Of a stretch of DNA of 64,000 bases, positions 9,536-19,385 are shown in pieces. Origin of the DNA: Solimonas marina. Its GTDB lineage: Bacteria; Pseudomonadota; Gammaproteobacteria; Nevskiales; Nevskiaceae. The notes below the pieces were generated by a model. The model did not search any database, had not been told where the DNA came from, and saw only the letters and a list, made by a program, of their open reading frames with translations. The stretch covers positions 1 through 64,000 of the forward strand of contig NZ_JAAVXB010000007.1 in the NCBI RefSeq assembly GCF_012241385.1, written 5' to 3'. A program made the translations under genes and the position numbers. Each line of letters begins with the position of its first letter. Position 1 is the first letter of the stretch.

Positions 9536-9640
9536 CGAAACATCCGGACAGGACAGGCTCAAGCTTAGAACCTATCCGCAAAGAGGGCACGCCCGCCGCA
9601 CATTCACAGCCGGGGCGCGATCTTCGTGGCCGCCCAACGA

Positions 9641-9667
9641 CAACGGCCTGCGCGAGGCAGGCCGTTG
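9641..9667 (-). terminator. Hairpin between skp and lpxD
   Basis: CAACGGCCTGC pairs perfectly with GCAGGCCGTTG around a 5-base loop. There is no U-tract on either strand, so it may be a processing or partial attenuation site, not a strong intrinsic terminator. Confidence 0.4.
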
Positions 9668-9720
9668 CGAACATCTCAAGGAGCGGCCGCCAGCGATCGG
9701 GTCGCCGGCGTACGACCCGC

Positions 9721-10233
9721 TTACTTCTTGGCGGAGCCCGCCTTCAGGCGCTTCAGCACTTCGTCGGTGACGTCGTACTGCGGCTTGGCGTAGACCGGGT
9801 TCTCGAGAATCATGTCGAGGCCCTGATCCTTGGCAACCGCGTCGATCACGTCCTTGATCGACTGCATGGTCTTGCTGAACTGCTCCTGGCGCGACTTGTT
9901 GAAGTCGCTCTGCAGCTGCTGACCCTTGGACTGCAGGTCGATGCGGCGCGTGGTCAGGTCCTTCTCGCGCTTGGCGCGGTCGTCGGCCGACAGCATGTCG
10001 GCTTCCTTCTGATAGGCAGCGATGTCGTCCTGCAGCTTCTTGCCTTCGGCTTCGAGGTCGTTCTGGCGGCGCTCGAACTGGGCCTTCAGCTGGTCCTGCA
10101 TCGCCTTGAACTGCGGCGCCTGCTCGGCCAGGTCCGCGGAGCGGATCACGCCGATCTTCAGTTCGGCAGCCATGGCGGGCATGGCGACGATGGCAAGGAG
10201 GACGCCGGTGGCGGCAATGAACTTACGAATCAT
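9721..10233 (-). CDS. skp: Periplasmic chaperone Skp/OmpH
   Basis: Holds unfolded outer-membrane proteins in the periplasm and delivers them to BamA, encoded just upstream. It has 170 residues: signal peptide about 1-22 (cleavage after AMAA or nearby), then a long charged coiled coil (residues about 45-130, rich in K/E/Q/D) forming the tentacles of the trimer, and a short C-terminal body ending LKAGSAKK. Position between bamA and lpxD is the classical one. Confidence 0.94.
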   Translation of the reverse strand: MIRKFIAATGVLLAIVAMPAMAAELKIGVIRSADLAEQAPQFKAMQDQLKAQFERRQNDLEAEGKKLQDDIAAYQKEADMLSADDRAKREKDLTTRRIDLQSKGQQLQSDFNKSRQEQFSKTMQSIKDVIDAVAKDQGLDMILENPVYAKPQYDVTDEVLKRLKAGSAKK

Positions 10234-10273
10234 GGTGGGTTATCTCTCGTGACTGGCTTACAACAGTAAAAAT

Positions 10274-12583
10274 TTAGAAACCGGTGCCGAAGCTGATCTG
10301 GAAGCGATCCTGGTTGTCACCCGGCTTCGGATTGAGGGGAACCGCGTAGCTGAGGTCCAGCAGGCCCAGGAACGGCGTGAACCAGGAGAACGCCACGCCC
10401 GCCGACTGACGCAGCTCGCTGACGTTGAAGTCGCTCGGCTTGGCGAACACATTACCAATATCCCAGAACGCTTCCAGGCGCGTCGACTTGCCGTCGCTCG
10501 GCACCGGCAACGGAATGATCAGGTTGGTCTGTGCCGTGGTCCGCAGGCGGCCGCCGTACGGGTTGTTGAAGTACGACGTCGGATGGTCACGCGGGCCGAG
10601 GTAGCCGTCCTTGTAGCCGCGCACCGTTTGCGGGCCGCCGGCGAAGTAGTTCTCCCACGGCGGCGTGTCCTTGCCGCCGTAGCCGTCGACGTAGCCGACC
10701 GTGCCGTTGATCTCGGCGGTGAACTTCCAGATCAGCGGCACGTACTGCTGCGCGCGATAGGCAATGTTGTAGTACTCGAGATCGCCGCCCGGCAGCGCGA
10801 CGTCGGCGGTCAGCGAGTGCAACGCACCCCGCGTGGCGAAGAACGTGCGGTTACGCGAGTCGTAGCTGATACCGGTGCGCAGCTGGTAGCTGAAGAACTG
10901 CGTGCCGTTGTTGATGACGTACGCGAGGATTTCATCCGAGCTGCTGTTCGGGAACGTGTCGACCGCAGTGTCCTCGAAGCCGAGACCGGCGCGCAGGGCG
11001 ACGTATTCGGACAGCGGGATACCGTAGGTCAGGCTCGCGCCCAGCGTGTTGGTATTGAAGCCCGACGAGTAGCGGATGACGCCGTCGGACTTGCGGTAGT
11101 ACATCGAGATCGTCTGCGCAACACCGTCTTCGGTGAAGTACGGGTTGGTCCACGACAGGCTGATCGCGTGCGAGTAGACGTTGTTCTGCGCCGACAGATC
11201 GATGCGATTGCCGGTGCCGAGGAAGTTGGTGTGCGTCACCTGACCGGTGATCAAAAAGCCCGACGAACCGGCATAGCCGACGCCGAACTGCACCGAACCC
11301 GGCGCACGTTCCTTGATCTTGTAGTCGACGTCGACGAGGTCGTCGGAGCCCGGCACCGGATTGGTGTTGACCTCCGCCGACTCAACGAACGGCAGACGCG
11401 ACAGACGCACACGCGAACGCTCGATCGCCGACTTCGAATACGGCGCCGCTTCGAGCTGGCGCATTTCACGACGCAGGGTCTCGTCGTTGGTGCCGGCATT
11501 GCCGGTGAACGTGATGTGGCGGATGTAGGCGCGCTTGCCTGGGTCGACGACGTACTTGAGCGTGACTTCCTTCTTGTCCTCGTCGACGTCCGGCACCGGC
11601 GAAACCTTGGCGAAGGCATAGCCGATGTCCGACAGCGCCGCTTCGATGCGGTCCGACGTGTCGGTGGCTTCCTTGCGCGAGAAGGTGTCGCCGGCCTTGG
11701 TCGACGTCAGCGCCTTGAGGAAGCGTTCGTTGAGGATGGTGTTGCCCGAATACTCGGTGCCCTTGACCTTGTAGACGTCGCCTTCGGTGACGTTGATCGT
11801 GATGTAGATCGATTTCTTGTCCGGCGTCAGTGCGACCTGCACCGAGTCGACGCTGAACTTCAGGTAGCCGCGGTCCTGGTAGTAGGACTGCAGCTTTTCC
11901 AGATCGCCCGACAGCGACTGCTTGGAATAGCGGTCCGACTTCTGGAACGGCATCCAGTTCGTCGACTTCAGATCGAACTGCTTGAGCAGTTCTTCGGTCG
12001 GGAATACATGGTTGCCGATGATGTTGATGTCGGTGATCTTGGTGACCTTGCCTTCCGTCACCTTGATGTTGATCGACACGCGGTTGTTCGGCTCTTCGGT
12101 GACCTTGGAGTCGATACCGACGTCGTAGTAACCGTTGGCGTAGTACTGGCGGCGCAGTTCCTGTTCGACCTGGTCGAGCAAGTCGCGGCGGAACAGTTCA
12201 CCGTCGGCCAGGCCCAGATCCTTCAGCGACTTCTTCAGCTCGTCGCCACCGATCTTGTCATTGCCCTCGATCTTGAACTTGGTGATCGCCGGGCGCTCCT
12301 TGAGCTTGACGATCAGCGCATTGCCGTCGCGCTCCAACTGCACGTCCTGGAACAGGCCCGACCCGTACAGCGAGCGGATCGCCTGCTGCGAGGTCGCCGT
12401 GTTCAGCGTGTCGCCGCTGGAGATCGGCAGATAAGTCAGCACCGTACCGATTTCGAGGCGCTGCAGGCCCTCGGCACGGATTTCGGAAATCTTGAAAGGC
12501 TCGAACGCATGCGCCCGTGCCGTCAGCGCCAACGCGGCCAGTGCCGTAGCAATGGCCGTCTTGGAAGTCTTGAGTCTTTTCAC
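10274..12583 (-). CDS. bamA: Outer membrane protein assembly factor BamA
   Basis: Core of the BAM complex that folds beta-barrel proteins into the outer membrane. It is 769 residues: a signal peptide (about 1-26, ending ARAHA), five POTRA domains to about residue 420 (starting FKISEIRAEGLQRL), and a 16-strand barrel. The conserved loop-6 motif is visible as VRGYKDGYLGP, and the C-terminal strand ends in an aromatic residue (FQISFGTGF) as expected. It lies 19 bases after rseP and 40 bases before skp. Confidence 0.97.
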   Translation of the reverse strand: MKRLKTSKTAIATALAALALTARAHAFEPFKISEIRAEGLQRLEIGTVLTYLPISSGDTLNTATSQQAIRSLYGSGLFQDVQLERDGNALIVKLKERPAITKFKIEGNDKIGGDELKKSLKDLGLADGELFRRDLLDQVEQELRRQYYANGYYDVGIDSKVTEEPNNRVSINIKVTEGKVTKITDINIIGNHVFPTEELLKQFDLKSTNWMPFQKSDRYSKQSLSGDLEKLQSYYQDRGYLKFSVDSVQVALTPDKKSIYITINVTEGDVYKVKGTEYSGNTILNERFLKALTSTKAGDTFSRKEATDTSDRIEAALSDIGYAFAKVSPVPDVDEDKKEVTLKYVVDPGKRAYIRHITFTGNAGTNDETLRREMRQLEAAPYSKSAIERSRVRLSRLPFVESAEVNTNPVPGSDDLVDVDYKIKERAPGSVQFGVGYAGSSGFLITGQVTHTNFLGTGNRIDLSAQNNVYSHAISLSWTNPYFTEDGVAQTISMYYRKSDGVIRYSSGFNTNTLGASLTYGIPLSEYVALRAGLGFEDTAVDTFPNSSSDEILAYVINNGTQFFSYQLRTGISYDSRNRTFFATRGALHSLTADVALPGGDLEYYNIAYRAQQYVPLIWKFTAEINGTVGYVDGYGGKDTPPWENYFAGGPQTVRGYKDGYLGPRDHPTSYFNNPYGGRLRTTAQTNLIIPLPVPSDGKSTRLEAFWDIGNVFAKPSDFNVSELRQSAGVAFSWFTPFLGLLDLSYAVPLNPKPGDNQDRFQISFGTGF

Positions 12584-12602
12584 CGGCTCTATTTCTTTAA
12601 GA

Positions 12603-13958
12603 TCAGTTCAGCAGGCGTACGATATCGTTGTAAAACGCGAGTCCCATCAGCAGCGCGAGCAACGTGATACCAACCCGCTGCCCCGCTTCTTGCGCACGCT
12701 CGGAAAGGGGCGAACCTTTCAGAGCTTCCACGCCGTAGTAAAGCAGGTGCCCCCCGTCCAGCACAGGCACCGGCAGCAGATTGAGCACGCCGAGACTGAC
12801 ACTGACCACTGCCATGAAGCTCAAGAACGCGACCACGCCGATCTGTGCCGAGTAACCGGCGACTTCCGCGATCTGTAACGGCCCGCTCACATTCTTGACC
12901 GACACTTCGCCGGTCACCATGCGACCCAGCATACGCAAGGTCAGCGACGACATCCGCCAGGTTTCCTTGACAGCACGTGGGATCGCCGCGAGTGGACCGG
13001 ACCTGCTGACGGCGCGCAAATCCTGCCACAAGTCCCCCGGGTTCGCCACGCTGGCACCGAAGCGACCCATGGTTTTTCCGCTGTCATCGACCTGTCCGAT
13101 GATCACCGTACGCTCCAGCTCTGATCCGTCGCGACGCAGGCGGACCTTGGCAACATCGCCCGGATGCGCACGGACCCACAGCGCCCATTGCTGCCACGAA
13201 TCAATGGGCGTGCCGTTGTACGACAGCAGCACGTCGCCGGGCTTGAAGCCGGCGGATTGCGCGGGCTGGCCGTCAAGAATCTGGTCGAGCTTGGCCGGAA
13301 TGCGCGGCTCGAACGGCTGCAGGCCGAGATCGTCGAACAGATATTCGGGATCGATGCGAACGTGATCCATCGGCAGGCTGACGGTGCGCAAGCCGCCGTC
13401 CGGCGACTTCACGGTCAGCGACATCGAACCCCTGTCGAGCGCATGCTCGATCAGCTCGGTGCGCAGGTCCACCCAGGTCGGCACCGCTTCGCCGCCGACC
13501 GACAGCACCTCGTCACCGGATTTCAGATGCGCCTCGGCGGCCACCGAGCCAGCGGCTGGCGCGGCAATGACAGGCTTGAGGCCGGTAATGCCGACCACGA
13601 ACACCAGCCAGTAGATGGCGACGGCCAGTGCGAAGTTGAAGATCGGACCGGCCGCGACGATCGCCATGCGTTTTGCAACCGACGCCTGCGTAAAGGCGTA
13701 CGGCAACTCCGCCGGCGGCACGATGCCTTCGCGCTCGTCGAGCATTTTGACGTAGCCGCCCAGCGGCACCATCGCGACGACCCACTCGACCCCGTCTTTG
13801 GCGCGGTAGGTCCAGATCGGCTTGCCGAAGCCGATCGAGAAGCGCAACACCTTGACGCCGCAGCGCCGCGCTACCCAGTAGTGGCCGAACTCGTGAAACG
13901 ACACGAGCACGCCGATCGTGACGATGAACCCGCCCAGCGACCACACGAAATCAAGCAC
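12603..13958 (-). CDS. rseP: Site-2 protease RseP
   Basis: Inner-membrane zinc metalloprotease that cleaves the RseA-type anti-sigma factor in the envelope stress response. The GTG at 13958 was chosen because a consensus AGGAGG lies 7 bases upstream; the longer frame from 14069 only reads through dxr. The 451 residues show HEFGH in the first membrane helix (zinc ligands and catalytic Glu), two PDZ domains in the middle, and the NLLPVPVLDGG motif in a C-terminal helix supplying the third ligand. It overlaps the dxr end by 8 bases. Substrate identity is by family. Confidence 0.96.
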   Translation of the reverse strand: MLDFVWSLGGFIVTIGVLVSFHEFGHYWVARRCGVKVLRFSIGFGKPIWTYRAKDGVEWVVAMVPLGGYVKMLDEREGIVPPAELPYAFTQASVAKRMAIVAAGPIFNFALAVAIYWLVFVVGITGLKPVIAAPAAGSVAAEAHLKSGDEVLSVGGEAVPTWVDLRTELIEHALDRGSMSLTVKSPDGGLRTVSLPMDHVRIDPEYLFDDLGLQPFEPRIPAKLDQILDGQPAQSAGFKPGDVLLSYNGTPIDSWQQWALWVRAHPGDVAKVRLRRDGSELERTVIIGQVDDSGKTMGRFGASVANPGDLWQDLRAVSRSGPLAAIPRAVKETWRMSSLTLRMLGRMVTGEVSVKNVSGPLQIAEVAGYSAQIGVVAFLSFMAVVSVSLGVLNLLPVPVLDGGHLLYYGVEALKGSPLSERAQEAGQRVGITLLALLMGLAFYNDIVRLLN

Positions 13959-15138
13959 CGACCGCCTCCTGCGCCCGGGCCCGCGCCCAGGCGTCGACCG
14001 CCAGAACCGAATCCAGATTGTCTGCCGCGCCCGCCGTTCGCTGCGCTGACGCCGCGAGCGTTGTCTCAATCACTTGTGCAATCCCCGGATATGAAAGCCG
14101 ACCCGCCAGAAACGCTTCGACAGCGACTTCATTGGCTGCGTTCAATACGTTTGGCAGATCACCGCCACCACGCAAGGCCTGGCGCGCCAGACCGAGGCAT
14201 GGAAAACGGCCCAAGTCTGCGGTTTCAAAGCGAAAACGTCCAATGGACGCGAGGTCCAGACCGTCCACGCCCGACTCCCAGCGTTCCGGCCAGGCCAGGG
14301 CGTGGGCAATGGGCACGCGCATGTCCGGCTGGCCGAGTTGAGCCAGCATCGAGCCATCGACGTATTCGACCAGCGAGTGGATCGCGCTTTCCGGGTGAAT
14401 CACGACGTCGAGCTGGGCATCCGGCAGGTCGTAGAGCACCGAGGCTTCGATCAGCTCCAGGCCCTTGTTCATCATCGTCGCCGAATCGACCGAGATCTTC
14501 GCCCCCATCACCCAGTTCGGATGCTTGACCGCCTGCTGCGGCGTGACGCCGGCCAGCTGATCGAGTGGCGTTTCACGGAACGGACCGCCGGACGCGGTCA
14601 GCACCAGACGCTTGACGTACTGCGGCGCCTGACCGCAGCGGCTGGCCGGCGGCAGGCACTGAAAGATGGCGTTGTGCTCGGAATCGATGGGGATCAGCGT
14701 CGCCGCCGACGCCTCGGCCGCCTGCATCAGCAGATGGCCGGCCATCACCAACGGTTCCTTGTTGGCGATCAGCACGCGTTTGCCAGCGCGCACCGCGGCC
14801 AGCGTCGGCAGCAGGCCGACCGCGCCGACGATCGCCGACATCACCTGATCGGCGTCCGGGTGCGCCGCCAGCTCGGCGATCACCCGGGCACCTTCGAGCA
14901 CCTCGACGCCGCTGCCGGCCAGGCGCTCGCGCAGCAACCGAGCGGCGGTCGCATCGGCCATCGCCGCATAACGCGGGCGAAATTCCAGGCACAGCTCGGC
15001 CAGGCCGTCGACATCACGGTGCGCGGTCAGCGCCAGCGCCTGCAGGCGCTGCGGATGGCGGCGCACGATATCGAGGGTGTTGCGACCGATCGTGCCGGTC
15101 GCGCCGAGCACCGTGAGCCGCTGTACGGGAGCCTGCAT
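13951..15138 (-). CDS. dxr: 1-deoxy-D-xylulose 5-phosphate reductoisomerase
   Basis: Second enzyme of the MEP isoprenoid pathway, turning DXP into MEP with NADPH. It is 395 residues from the ATG at 15138 (MQAPVQRLTVLGATGTIG, the Rossmann loop). The metal-binding acid cluster is in IPIDSEHNAIFQ, and the flexible lid contains LTASGGPFR. It lies between cdsA (16-bp gap) and rseP (8-bp overlap), as in many gammaproteobacteria, and supplies precursor for UppS encoded in the same series. Confidence 0.97.
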   Translation of the reverse strand: MQAPVQRLTVLGATGTIGRNTLDIVRRHPQRLQALALTAHRDVDGLAELCLEFRPRYAAMADATAARLLRERLAGSGVEVLEGARVIAELAAHPDADQVMSAIVGAVGLLPTLAAVRAGKRVLIANKEPLVMAGHLLMQAAEASAATLIPIDSEHNAIFQCLPPASRCGQAPQYVKRLVLTASGGPFRETPLDQLAGVTPQQAVKHPNWVMGAKISVDSATMMNKGLELIEASVLYDLPDAQLDVVIHPESAIHSLVEYVDGSMLAQLGQPDMRVPIAHALAWPERWESGVDGLDLASIGRFRFETADLGRFPCLGLARQALRGGGDLPNVLNAANEVAVEAFLAGRLSYPGIAQVIETTLAASAQRTAGAADNLDSVLAVDAWARARAQEAVGA

Positions 15139-15154
15139 CAGAGCCGGGACACCG

Positions 15155-15973
15155 CTAGACGAGGCCGCAAAGCCGCAGCCCGAGCAGCATGGTCGGCGCC
15201 GCGGCGACGATGCTGTCGACACGGTCGAGGATGCCACCGTGACCCGGCAGGATGTGGCCGCTGTCCTTGAGGCCGACGGCACGCTTGAGCATGGATTCGG
15301 TCAGGTCGCCGATGATCGAGGCCACGGCGACGATCAGCGACAGCACCACCATCAGCGCGATCGCGCCGGGGCTGTGCAGGCCGAACGCAAAGCTGCCGGC
15401 CACCCCGCCCCACAGCGCGCACAGCACCAGACCGCCGATCGCCCCCTCGACGGTCTTGCCCGGCGAGATGTTCGGCGCCAGCTTGTGCTTGCCGAAGCGG
15501 CGCCCGGCGAAATACGCGCCGGTATCGGCGGCGAACACCAGGAAAAACACGAACAACAGCTTGATCGGTCCGTTCGGCAGCGCATGCAGCGCGGCGATCG
15601 ACAACAGCGTGCTGGCGATCATCAGCTGCCCGGCGACGACCATCAGCGGCGTCGACACCGCGCCATTGGCCGGGAATCCACGGAAGCGCAGCGGCACGAT
15701 CAGCCAGATCAGCACGACGGGAATCAGCGCCGTGGTCAGCCCCGGTCCGTTGATCGGGCTGAACCAGACCAGCGCCAGCACCGCGGCGGTCAGCAGCAGA
15801 TACCCGGCGCGTTGCAGCGGCGCGGTCAGGCGCATGAACGCCGTCCATTCCCAGGCCATCACCAGGCCGACCGCGCTCAGGGCCAGATACAACCACGGCG
15901 TCGGCGCGAACCAGACCAGTGCCAGCAGCAGCGGCAGCAGGACCAGCGCGGTGAGGACTCTCTGCATCAGCAT
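15155..15973 (-). CDS. cdsA: Phosphatidate cytidylyltransferase
   Basis: Makes CDP-diacylglycerol from phosphatidate and CTP in the inner membrane, the branch point of phospholipid synthesis. The 272-residue protein is almost entirely hydrophobic, with about eight membrane helices, and carries the CDP-transferase signature near its C-terminus (SGHILPGHGGILDRVDS). The ATG at 15973 lies 7 bases after the uppS stop; a second ATG two codons on is an equal candidate. Confidence 0.95.
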   Translation of the reverse strand: MLMQRVLTALVLLPLLLALVWFAPTPWLYLALSAVGLVMAWEWTAFMRLTAPLQRAGYLLLTAAVLALVWFSPINGPGLTTALIPVVLIWLIVPLRFRGFPANGAVSTPLMVVAGQLMIASTLLSIAALHALPNGPIKLLFVFFLVFAADTGAYFAGRRFGKHKLAPNISPGKTVEGAIGGLVLCALWGGVAGSFAFGLHSPGAIALMVVLSLIVAVASIIGDLTESMLKRAVGLKDSGHILPGHGGILDRVDSIVAAAPTMLLGLRLCGLV

Positions 15974-15980
15974 GGGCGGA

Positions 15981-16712
15981 TCATCCTGCGTCAGGCGCCG
16001 GGGCCGGGACATTGCCGTAGCGACGCTCGCGCCCGGCATACCAGGCCAGCGCATCGCGCAGCAGCTGGATATCCGCGTCCGGCCACAGCAAGTCGGTGAA
16101 GTACAGCTCGGTGTACGCAAGCTGCCAGAGCATGAAATTGCTGATGCGGTACTCGCCGCCGGTGCGGATCAGCAGGTCGGGATGCGGCCACTCGTGGGTG
16201 ACCAACTCACGCTCGATCGCCTCGGCATTCAGGGCCTCGCCGCGCGCCGCCAGTTTCTGTGCAGCCTGTGCGATGTCCCACTGGCCGCCATACCCAACCG
16301 CGACGACCAAGGTCAGCGTGGTGTTGGCATCGGTCAGCCGTTGTGCCTCGTCGATGCGGGCACGCAGCGCATCGGACAGGCCGTCGTGCTCGCCGATCAC
16401 GCGCAGGCGCACGCCGTTCTTGTGCAGATCCGGCAGCTCGCGCTCCAGCGTCGACATCAGCAGTTCCATCAACAGCCGCACTTCCAGCGGCGGCCGCTTC
16501 CAGTTCTCCTGCGAGAACGCGAACAGCGTCAGCACTTCGATGCCCAGATCGCGTGACGCCTTGACGATGCGCCGCACCGCCTTGACGCCTTCGATATGGC
16601 CGGCCGGCCGCAGCTTGCCGCGCGACTGCGCCCAGCGGCCGTTGCCATCCATGATGATGGCGACGTGTCGAGGTAGCGGCGATTGGCCCATGGTCGGCGG
16701 ATTACGGCTCAT
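15981..16712 (-). CDS. uppS: Undecaprenyl diphosphate synthase
   Basis: cis-Prenyltransferase that extends FPP to the C55 carrier used for peptidoglycan and O-antigen. It has 243 residues with HVAIIMDGNGRWA (the catalytic Asp in MDGN), the FAFSQENWKRP loop and the C-terminal DLLIRTGGEYRISNF motif. A second in-frame ATG seven codons later is possible. Its stop is 7 bases before cdsA. Confidence 0.97.
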   Translation of the reverse strand: MSRNPPTMGQSPLPRHVAIIMDGNGRWAQSRGKLRPAGHIEGVKAVRRIVKASRDLGIEVLTLFAFSQENWKRPPLEVRLLMELLMSTLERELPDLHKNGVRLRVIGEHDGLSDALRARIDEAQRLTDANTTLTLVVAVGYGGQWDIAQAAQKLAARGEALNAEAIERELVTHEWPHPDLLIRTGGEYRISNFMLWQLAYTELYFTDLLWPDADIQLLRDALAWYAGRERRYGNVPAPAPDAG

Positions 16713-16743
16713 GGCATGGCGCCACGCAAGGCGTGCGCCCGCC

Positions 16744-17301
16744 TCACATCGACATCAGTTCTTTTTCCTTGGTCGTCGCCATCTCGTCGACCTTGGCGAC
16801 GAACTGGTCGGTCAGCTTCTGAATGTCGGTCTCGCCGCGCTTTTCATCGTCGGTCGAGATGTCCTTGTTCTTGACCAGCTCCTTGATCGCCTGATTGGCA
16901 TCGCGGCGCACGTTGCGGATCGCCACCTTGGCCCCTTCGGCCTCGCTCTTGACGACCTTGGCCAGCTCCTTGCGGCGCTGCTCGGTGAGCGGCGGCACAT
17001 TGATGCGGATGGTCTGGCCGGCGGTGTTCGGCGTCAGGCCCAGATCGGAAGTCATGATCGCCTTCTCGATGGTCGCGATCATGCTCTTGTCCCAGGCCTG
17101 GATCTGGATCGTGCGGGCATCCTCGACGGTGACCTGCGCGGCCTGCGACAGCGGCACTTCCGAGCCGTAGTAATCGACCCGAACATGGTCCAGCAGCGCC
17201 GCGTTGGCGCGACCGGTGCGCAGCTTCATCAGCTCGTTCTTCAACGCATCGACGCACTTCTGCATGCGTTTGCTCGTGTCGTTCTTGATCTCGTTCAGCA
17301 T
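16744..17301 (-). CDS. frr: Ribosome recycling factor
   Basis: Splits post-termination ribosomes together with EF-G. The 185 residues match the family length and show its typical patches: [31 protein letters not shown] and [15 protein letters not shown]. It follows pyrH after 48 bases in the rpsB-tsf-pyrH-frr order. Confidence 0.98.
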   Translation of the reverse strand: MLNEIKNDTSKRMQKCVDALKNELMKLRTGRANAALLDHVRVDYYGSEVPLSQAAQVTVEDARTIQIQAWDKSMIATIEKAIMTSDLGLTPNTAGQTIRINVPPLTEQRRKELAKVVKSEAEGAKVAIRNVRRDANQAIKELVKNKDISTDDEKRGETDIQKLTDQFVAKVDEMATTKEKELMSM

Positions 17302-17349
17302 CTGCGGACTCCGGTACAGCTTTATCTCAAATTGGGGGTGCGGCGGCGC

Positions 17350-18075
17350 TCAGCGATTGACACGTGTGCCGATCGCCGTGTCGCCGGTGACGATCTTCAG
17401 CAGCGCGCCGGGCACCGTCATGTCATAGACGCACATCTTCATGCCGTGATCGCGGCACAGCACCATCGCGGTCTGGTCCATGACGCCGAGCCGCTTGGCC
17501 AGCGCCTCGTCGTAGGTGACTTCCTCGTAGCGCTTGGCGGTGGGATCCTTCTTCGGATCAGCGGTGTAGATGCCGTCGACCTTGGTCGCCTTCAGCATCA
17601 GGTCGGCCTCGACCTCGACGGCGCGCAGCGCCGCGGCCGAATCGGTGGTGAAGAACGGGTTGCCGGTACCGGCGGCGAACACCAGCACGCGGCCCTTTTC
17701 CAGGTGGCGCATGGCCTTGCGGCGGATGAAGTCCTCGCAGACTTCGTTGATGCGGATCGCCGACTGCACGCGCGCCTGCATGCCACCGACGCGTTCGATC
17801 GCGTCCTGCAGCGCCAGCGCGTTGATGACGGTCGCCAGCATGCCCATCTGATCGCCGGTGACACGGTCCATGCCGGCACGGGCCAGCCCCTCGCCGCGGA
17901 AGATGTTGCCGCCGCCGACCACCAGCGCGACCTGCACGCCGATATCGACGACCGCCTTGATCTCCTGCGCCAGAAACGCCGTGACTTCCGGCGAGATACC
18001 GAAATCCTGATCACCCATCAGGGCCTCGCCAGACAGCTTGAGGAGGATTCTCTGGTAGGCGGCGGGAGCAGTCAT
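17350..18075 (-). CDS. pyrH: UMP kinase
   Basis: Hexameric amino-acid-kinase-fold enzyme converting UMP to UDP. The protein is 241 residues from the ATG at 18075; the GTP/UTP-regulated family features [19 protein letters not shown] and [11 protein letters not shown] are all visible. The intrinsic terminator after tsf lies between tsf and this gene, so pyrH may rely on readthrough or on its own promoter. Confidence 0.97.
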   Translation of the reverse strand: MTAPAAYQRILLKLSGEALMGDQDFGISPEVTAFLAQEIKAVVDIGVQVALVVGGGNIFRGEGLARAGMDRVTGDQMGMLATVINALALQDAIERVGGMQARVQSAIRINEVCEDFIRRKAMRHLEKGRVLVFAAGTGNPFFTTDSAAALRAVEVEADLMLKATKVDGIYTADPKKDPTAKRYEEVTYDEALAKRLGVMDQTAMVLCRDHGMKMCVYDMTVPGALLKIVTGDTAIGTRVNR

Positions 18076-18131
18076 GGTCTTGTTTTGGTTGACGTCAGGG
18101 CGGCGCAACGTTGCGCGTCCGAATGGTACTT

Positions 18132-18158
18132 AAAAAGAAGCCCCGTTTCCGGGGCTTC
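18132..18158 (-). terminator. Intrinsic terminator after tsf
   Basis: On the minus strand GAAGCCCC and GGGGCTTC form a perfect 8-bp stem with a 6-base loop, followed by a run of five T. It lies 39 bases past the tsf stop and would end most rpsB-tsf transcripts. Confidence 0.85.
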
Positions 18159-18196
18159 TTCACATTCAAACGCTTGGCGTCGATCTTACGCGATTT

Positions 18197-19243
18197 TCAG
18201 CTCTTGATACCGGCCTGCGCCATGACTTCAGCCGCGAAGTCGGTTTCCTGCTTCTCGATGCCCTCGCCGACCGCGAAGCGCACGAAACGCGCAACCTTGG
18301 CGTTCTTGGACTTGAGCAGCTTTTCGACCGTCTCGTCCGGGCTCTTGACGAACGGCTGGCCGAGCAGCGTGACTTCGTTGACGAACTTGGCCGCACGGCC
18401 GTCGATCATCTTGGTGATGATCTCCGCCGGCTTCGGCTTGAAGCCGCCGCCGAGGCGCTTCTTGATCATCGCGTAGTCGTCGTCCCAGCCCTTCTTCTCT
18501 TCGTCCGACAGGCCTTCGTAGGTGCCGTTCTGCTTCTCGGCGTCCATTTCCTGGATGGCGGCAGCGAACTTCTCGGCTTCAGCCTTGGCGTCGGCCTGCT
18601 CCTGGGCAACGGTCGCCTCGATGATGCGGCGCTCGGTGGCCAGCACGTCAGCCGAAATTTCGCTGGCGTCGAGGAAGCGCGGGTTCATCGCGGCAATGTG
18701 CATGGCCAGGTCACGCGCCAGCTCGACGTCGCCCGACTCCATCGCGACGATCACGCCGATCTTGTCACCCGGGTGCAGGTAGCTGACCAGCGGGCCGCCG
18801 GCCGACTCGACGATCGCAAAGCGACGGATCGTCATGTTCTCGCCGAGCTTGGCGATCAGGCCGCGGCGGTGATCGTCGAGCGTGCGCTCGCCGGCCTGCA
18901 GGCGCACCAGCGCCTCGGTGTCGCCCGGCTTTTCGGCATGCGCCGCCTGGGCGGCCATGAGGGCCAGCGTGCGGAACTCGTCACCCTTGGCGACGAAGTC
19001 GGTCTCGCTGTTCAGTTCGACGATGGCGATGGCGCTGTCGTTGCCGGCAACGGCCAGCACGCCTTCGGCCGCGGTACGGCTGGCCTTCTTGTCGGCCTTG
19101 GCGGCGCCGTCCATGCGCAGCTTCTCGGCAGCCTTGTCGAGATCGCCGCCGGTGGCTTCGAGCGCCTTCTTGCAATCGCCCATGCCGGCGCCGGTGCGTT
19201 CGCGCAGTTCCTTGACGAGGGCGGCAGTAATCGGAGTGCTCAT
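18197..19243 (-). CDS. tsf: Translation elongation factor Ts, with internal insertion
   Basis: Nucleotide exchange factor for EF-Tu. The N-terminal UBA-like domain (LVKELRERTGAGMGDCKKAL) and the TDFVA motif that contacts EF-Tu are intact. The protein is 348 residues, about 55 more than the E. coli or Pseudomonas form as known for the family. The excess is a charged segment at about residues 218-269 (rich in E, D, K; includes GTYEGLSDEEKKGWDDD) placed in the coiled-coil/dimerisation region, before KPAEIITKMI, after which family similarity resumes. The reading frame is intact, so this looks like a lineage-specific insertion. Confidence 0.95.
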   Translation of the reverse strand: MSTPITAALVKELRERTGAGMGDCKKALEATGGDLDKAAEKLRMDGAAKADKKASRTAAEGVLAVAGNDSAIAIVELNSETDFVAKGDEFRTLALMAAQAAHAEKPGDTEALVRLQAGERTLDDHRRGLIAKLGENMTIRRFAIVESAGGPLVSYLHPGDKIGVIVAMESGDVELARDLAMHIAAMNPRFLDASEISADVLATERRIIEATVAQEQADAKAEAEKFAAAIQEMDAEKQNGTYEGLSDEEKKGWDDDYAMIKKRLGGGFKPKPAEIITKMIDGRAAKFVNEVTLLGQPFVKSPDETVEKLLKSKNAKVARFVRFAVGEGIEKQETDFAAEVMAQAGIKS

Positions 19244-19339
19244 GGGAATTCCTGAATGCTTGATCTGATGGGGCCGTGGCGGCCCGCGAATAACGGGGTC
19301 CTGCCGACGAGCAGAAGTCGTCGAGGCAGGTTACGGAAG

Positions 19340-19372
19340 CAAGACGACGGCGGCGTGACCGCCGTCGTCTTG
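19340..19372 (-). terminator. Strong hairpin between rpsB and tsf
   Basis: CAAGACGACGGCGG pairs with CCGCCGTCGTCTTG around a short loop. The minus-strand sequence downstream lacks a U-run, so it is more likely a partial attenuator or mRNA stabiliser that sets the S2 to EF-Ts ratio than a full terminator. Confidence 0.5.
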
Positions 19373-19385
19373 ACGTTTCCGGTGC

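Noticed and set aside
10583-12667. Long plus-strand frame opposite bamA
   Set aside because: Antisense shadow, Arg/Val/Asp-rich without family features.
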